Made by a program: the position numbers and the translations under genes. Shown here piece after piece: positions 61,516-64,000 of a stretch of DNA of 64,000 bases. Under the pieces are notes generated by a model that saw only the letters and a program-made list of their open reading frames with translations, had not been told where the DNA came from and did not search any database. This stretch comes from Parapristionchus giblindavisi (Eukaryota > Nematoda > Chromadorea > Rhabditida > Diplogasteridae), in NCBI GenBank assembly GCA_943737045.1, contig CALSFV010000345.1:186001-250000 (forward strand). Reading direction: 5' to 3'. Positions within the stretch are counted from its first letter, which is position 1. Each line of letters begins with the position of its first letter.

Positions 61516-62936
61516 TCTGACATCATATCAATGCCACCCAATCTCTCCCATTGACATACCCAAAACTGTCGTTAAACATGTATAATCTACAAATCAATAT
61601 CATATGTTCATATTCATATCAAAATAGAGAATAATCAGATAGCACGAAGTGTCAAAATAATATTTTTTAATGAAATAAAGAAATTTGAATGAAATGAAGT
61701 AAGACATTGGTTGAGATAGTCATCAGATGTGGAAATGAGATAAAGAAGATGACGGAATAGTAAAAGAGAGAAGAGTGAGGGGGTAGTCACATTAAAAACA
61801 GACGTAAGCGGTTAAGGATCAAAGAAGAGGAAATGGTTAACCTTTGATAGATCGGATCAAGTTATAAAAGAGAAGCTTAAACCACATATGAAGAAGATTA
61901 AGAATGAAAAGTGTGTGAGATGTTGAAAGAGAAATAGAGTGGATGAAGATGGGAAAGTGAAGAAGGCAGTCTATGTAATGTATCCCTCAATCAAAGATTA
62001 GTGTAATCCAATTGGAACAGCCTTCATTGAAGAGATGAGAAGACTTAATGAATAATGAGATAAGAGATGAGACTAATCTGACAATGAATGGATGAAGACC
62101 ATGAGAAGAGACAGGAAATGGTTAGAAGGAAGATAGAACGAGCTAGTGTGTCTTTGATAGTGGAAGAAGAGTCGGAAGACTTCAAAAGATGACCCATACT
62201 CAACGGGTGTTCAATGTGGATACAACGAGAGTGTATACTGATCAGAGAGAGAAGAAGAAGACATAAAGAGTGCAACGTTCTCAGGAGGAAATGAAAGACA
62301 CGACTGTTACCCTATCTCTCCTTTCAGACACGGGTCGTTTGACATTCGAATTCAAATGGTACGCTAGTAAGGAAGAGTTACAAAAGCGAGCCGACCTTTT
62401 CATCGTTTATCAACCCTTTTGGTATTTGAACATGAAATACTTCAAAGTAGAGCCGAAACTGGAAATCGAGCGAGATACAAACATTCAAGATGGCGGTAGC
62501 ACTTATTTGAAAAGTATGAAGTGAATTGGAAAGGTTTAATTAGACGTCAGAGACGATGAAATATAAACACAACGAAGGCATTCTTTGAAAATCCAAAAAG
62601 GAAAGATGGAAAAAGAGCGCGAAAGAGAGTAGAGAAAGAGTAGTTGAGTGGGGTTAAGTAGGAAGAAGATGATGAAGAGACTCAACCCAATATGGGATGG
62701 ATATCCCCTCGGGCGAATCACCAATAAGTCAAAGAGACGCCGACAAAAGAATGAAGCTTGAGACTGATGGACAGAGGCTGTGAGGACGCGACCGCAACGC
62801 GTCCAACTAGAGCGCGTTCTCGATTTGTTTTGTTCTTTGAAACTCAAAAACACTTTTAAAAATTTATTTACATTTAATTATTTACTCGTAAATTGTGAAT
62901 ATACTCGTATTAATCCATCAATAATAATAAGATATC
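61516..62936. other. Spacer, no gene seen
   Basis: Purine-rich on the plus strand, between convergent genes. Short open frames on both strands (for example around 62045-62530 and 62536-62853) lack splice support, good starts or recognisable motifs. It should contain both 3' UTRs. Confidence 0.5.
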
Positions 62937-64000
62937 CTAAACTCGAATTGTAGATCTATAACGAAGAATGAATTCTGATTGTACATCTTCTGGTTTCGTA
63001 GATCTTAGTAGGATTAAAATCCTTGAAGATTCTGAGATACGTGGTGATTCTGAATTGATAGTTTATTGATCTATAGTTAATTAATAAATAAACTAACTCA
63101 TAGCAAAATGGCAAAATCTAGCTCCAGTTAACCCCAAATCATCTTGATATTTGATCTCTACATAATCTTTTGAACATACCTAAATATTCATTATATATAG
63201 TGAATATAATATGATACTTACTGATCCTCCAATAACAGGAACTGTTACATTCAACAATTGAAACTCAATATTATATCCGATGGGAGCCTTAATGACTACA
63301 CCATTACAGTAACCCAATGGATATATCGTCCTCACTTCCACACTCCATGTACAATCTACACCATATTGTGAATATTGCAGTGTATTCCATTGTCCATTAG
63401 CCACTCTATAGGTATCTCTGGGACATTGTTTATTATTGTGTAAGGCAGTACATAATCTGCCCGTGAGACCTGAAAGATTACGGTAATGGATCAATCGATA
63501 GAATGATTATTGATTGATTGATTGTCACCATGGGGACAAATACATTGATTGCATTTCAATGGATGAGGATATCCTCCATTCAAACATTCATTAGATTCAC
63601 ATTTATCTGAAAATAAAATATTACATTGAATAATTCTCATTTTCTGAAAACAGCAGCGTTCTTTTGTGCTTGTACCTCAATTCGATATTTTAATATTTTT
63701 ATGAAACAATTTAGTATGAATAGTTGCTTTGATAAATATTTAATAAAAGCAATAATACTTACCTGAACAATATGCTTGGTTGACAGATAGAATATCATAA
63801 AATGATAATTTTGATCTTTGACCAATAGTTTGCATATACAACGAATCACGTGGAAATAGTGTAGCCGATGATGGAGAACGAGAAAAAGTCTGAATTTGAT
63901 TACGGTAGATCAAAGATCAAAGATCAATCAATTTTACCGTAATGGAATAGTGCATAATACTTCCCATATCATAAGGAACTCCATCAACTGGACCTCTTCG
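62937..64000 (-). CDS. Astacin metalloprotease with EGF-like and CUB domains (NAS family), C-terminal part only
   Basis: The minus-strand gene enters from the right edge and ends at TAG 62937-62939. Order: end of the catalytic domain with the Met-turn (VPYDMGSIMHY), then FPRDSLYMQTIGQRSKLSFYD and NQAYC; an EGF-like module (DKCESNECLNGGY to CNQCICPHG); and a CUB domain (CPRDTYRVANGQWNTLQYSQ to CTWSVEV, then SKDYVEIKY and RSTKPEDVQSEFILRYRST). These enzymes are secreted zinc proteases used in cuticle and matrix processing. The HExxH zinc site lies beyond the window, so activity cannot be judged. The final exon begins after a TTCAG acceptor at about 63050. One intron carries a GATCTTT repeat. 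Confidence 0.9.

Noticed and set aside
62045..62853. Open frames on both strands near the astacin gene
   Set aside because: Several begin at non-ATG codons, have no recognisable motif and overlap one another. This spacer should hold two 3' UTRs.
1..64000. CRISPR array or bacterial origin
   Set aside because: Tandem repeats here are microsatellites, minisatellites or intronic heptamers without unique spacers of constant length. Genes are intron-rich and eukaryotic.

Overview
The window is eukaryotic, AT-rich, gene-sparse and intron-dense. It looks like a compact invertebrate genome, most likely a nematode. Introns are mostly 40-70 nt. The gene set fits a nematode: an SPD-2-like centrosome protein, a YOP-1/REEP protein, an APC-related armadillo protein, a LEV-10/NETO-like CUB-LDLa receptor and a NAS-type astacin. 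Two predicted start codons sit directly behind an acceptor-like AG, as expected for spliced-leader trans-splicing. Acceptors rarely match the strict TTTTCAG consensus of Caenorhabditis, so I do not name a genus. All gene models were spliced by hand from reading frame, GT/AG sites and phase.

Layout. 3-413 (+): last exons of a Lys-rich protein. 1046-8853 (-): long coiled-coil CEP290-like gene with a tRNA-Gly(GCC) inside an intron. 10077-13466 (+): Spindly orthologue, 19 exons, 608 aa, head-to-head with CEP290. 14057-19738 (+): SPD-2/CEP192-like gene, 25 exons, 919 aa, whose 1.4 kb sixth intron holds a complete antisense YOP-1/REEP gene (15143-16103). 19739-27124: a desert of pyrimidine-rich low complexity, microsatellites and one foldback element with a tRNA-like core. 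27125-28095 (+): four-TM protein with a PPxY tail. Then tRNA-Lys(TTT) and a tRNA-like locus. 32873-34607 (-): charged-tail membrane protein. 35316-37781 (-): CUB/LDLa/TM receptor whose 5' end is unresolved. 38974-41648 (-): possible small secreted protein. 43426-55076 (-): APC/APR-1-like gene with a 3.9 kb intron full of nested inverted-repeat elements. 58038-61515 (+): Brinker-like DNA-binding protein with a CtBP motif and two CENP-B-type HTH regions. 62937-64000 (-): C-terminal part of an astacin-EGF-CUB protease running off the window.

Functionally, the first 20 kb carries three centrosome, cilium or kinetochore genes in a row (CEP290, Spindly, SPD-2). The right half carries Wnt/APC, extracellular and transcription-factor genes. 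No operon is evident: neighbours mostly alternate strands.

The most unusual signal is in the introns. A GATCTTT heptamer occurs in tandem in introns of most genes, often pressed against a splice site, and one 42-nt intron is almost entirely made of it. A second 7-mer, TACNGTA, is scattered through introns and spacers.
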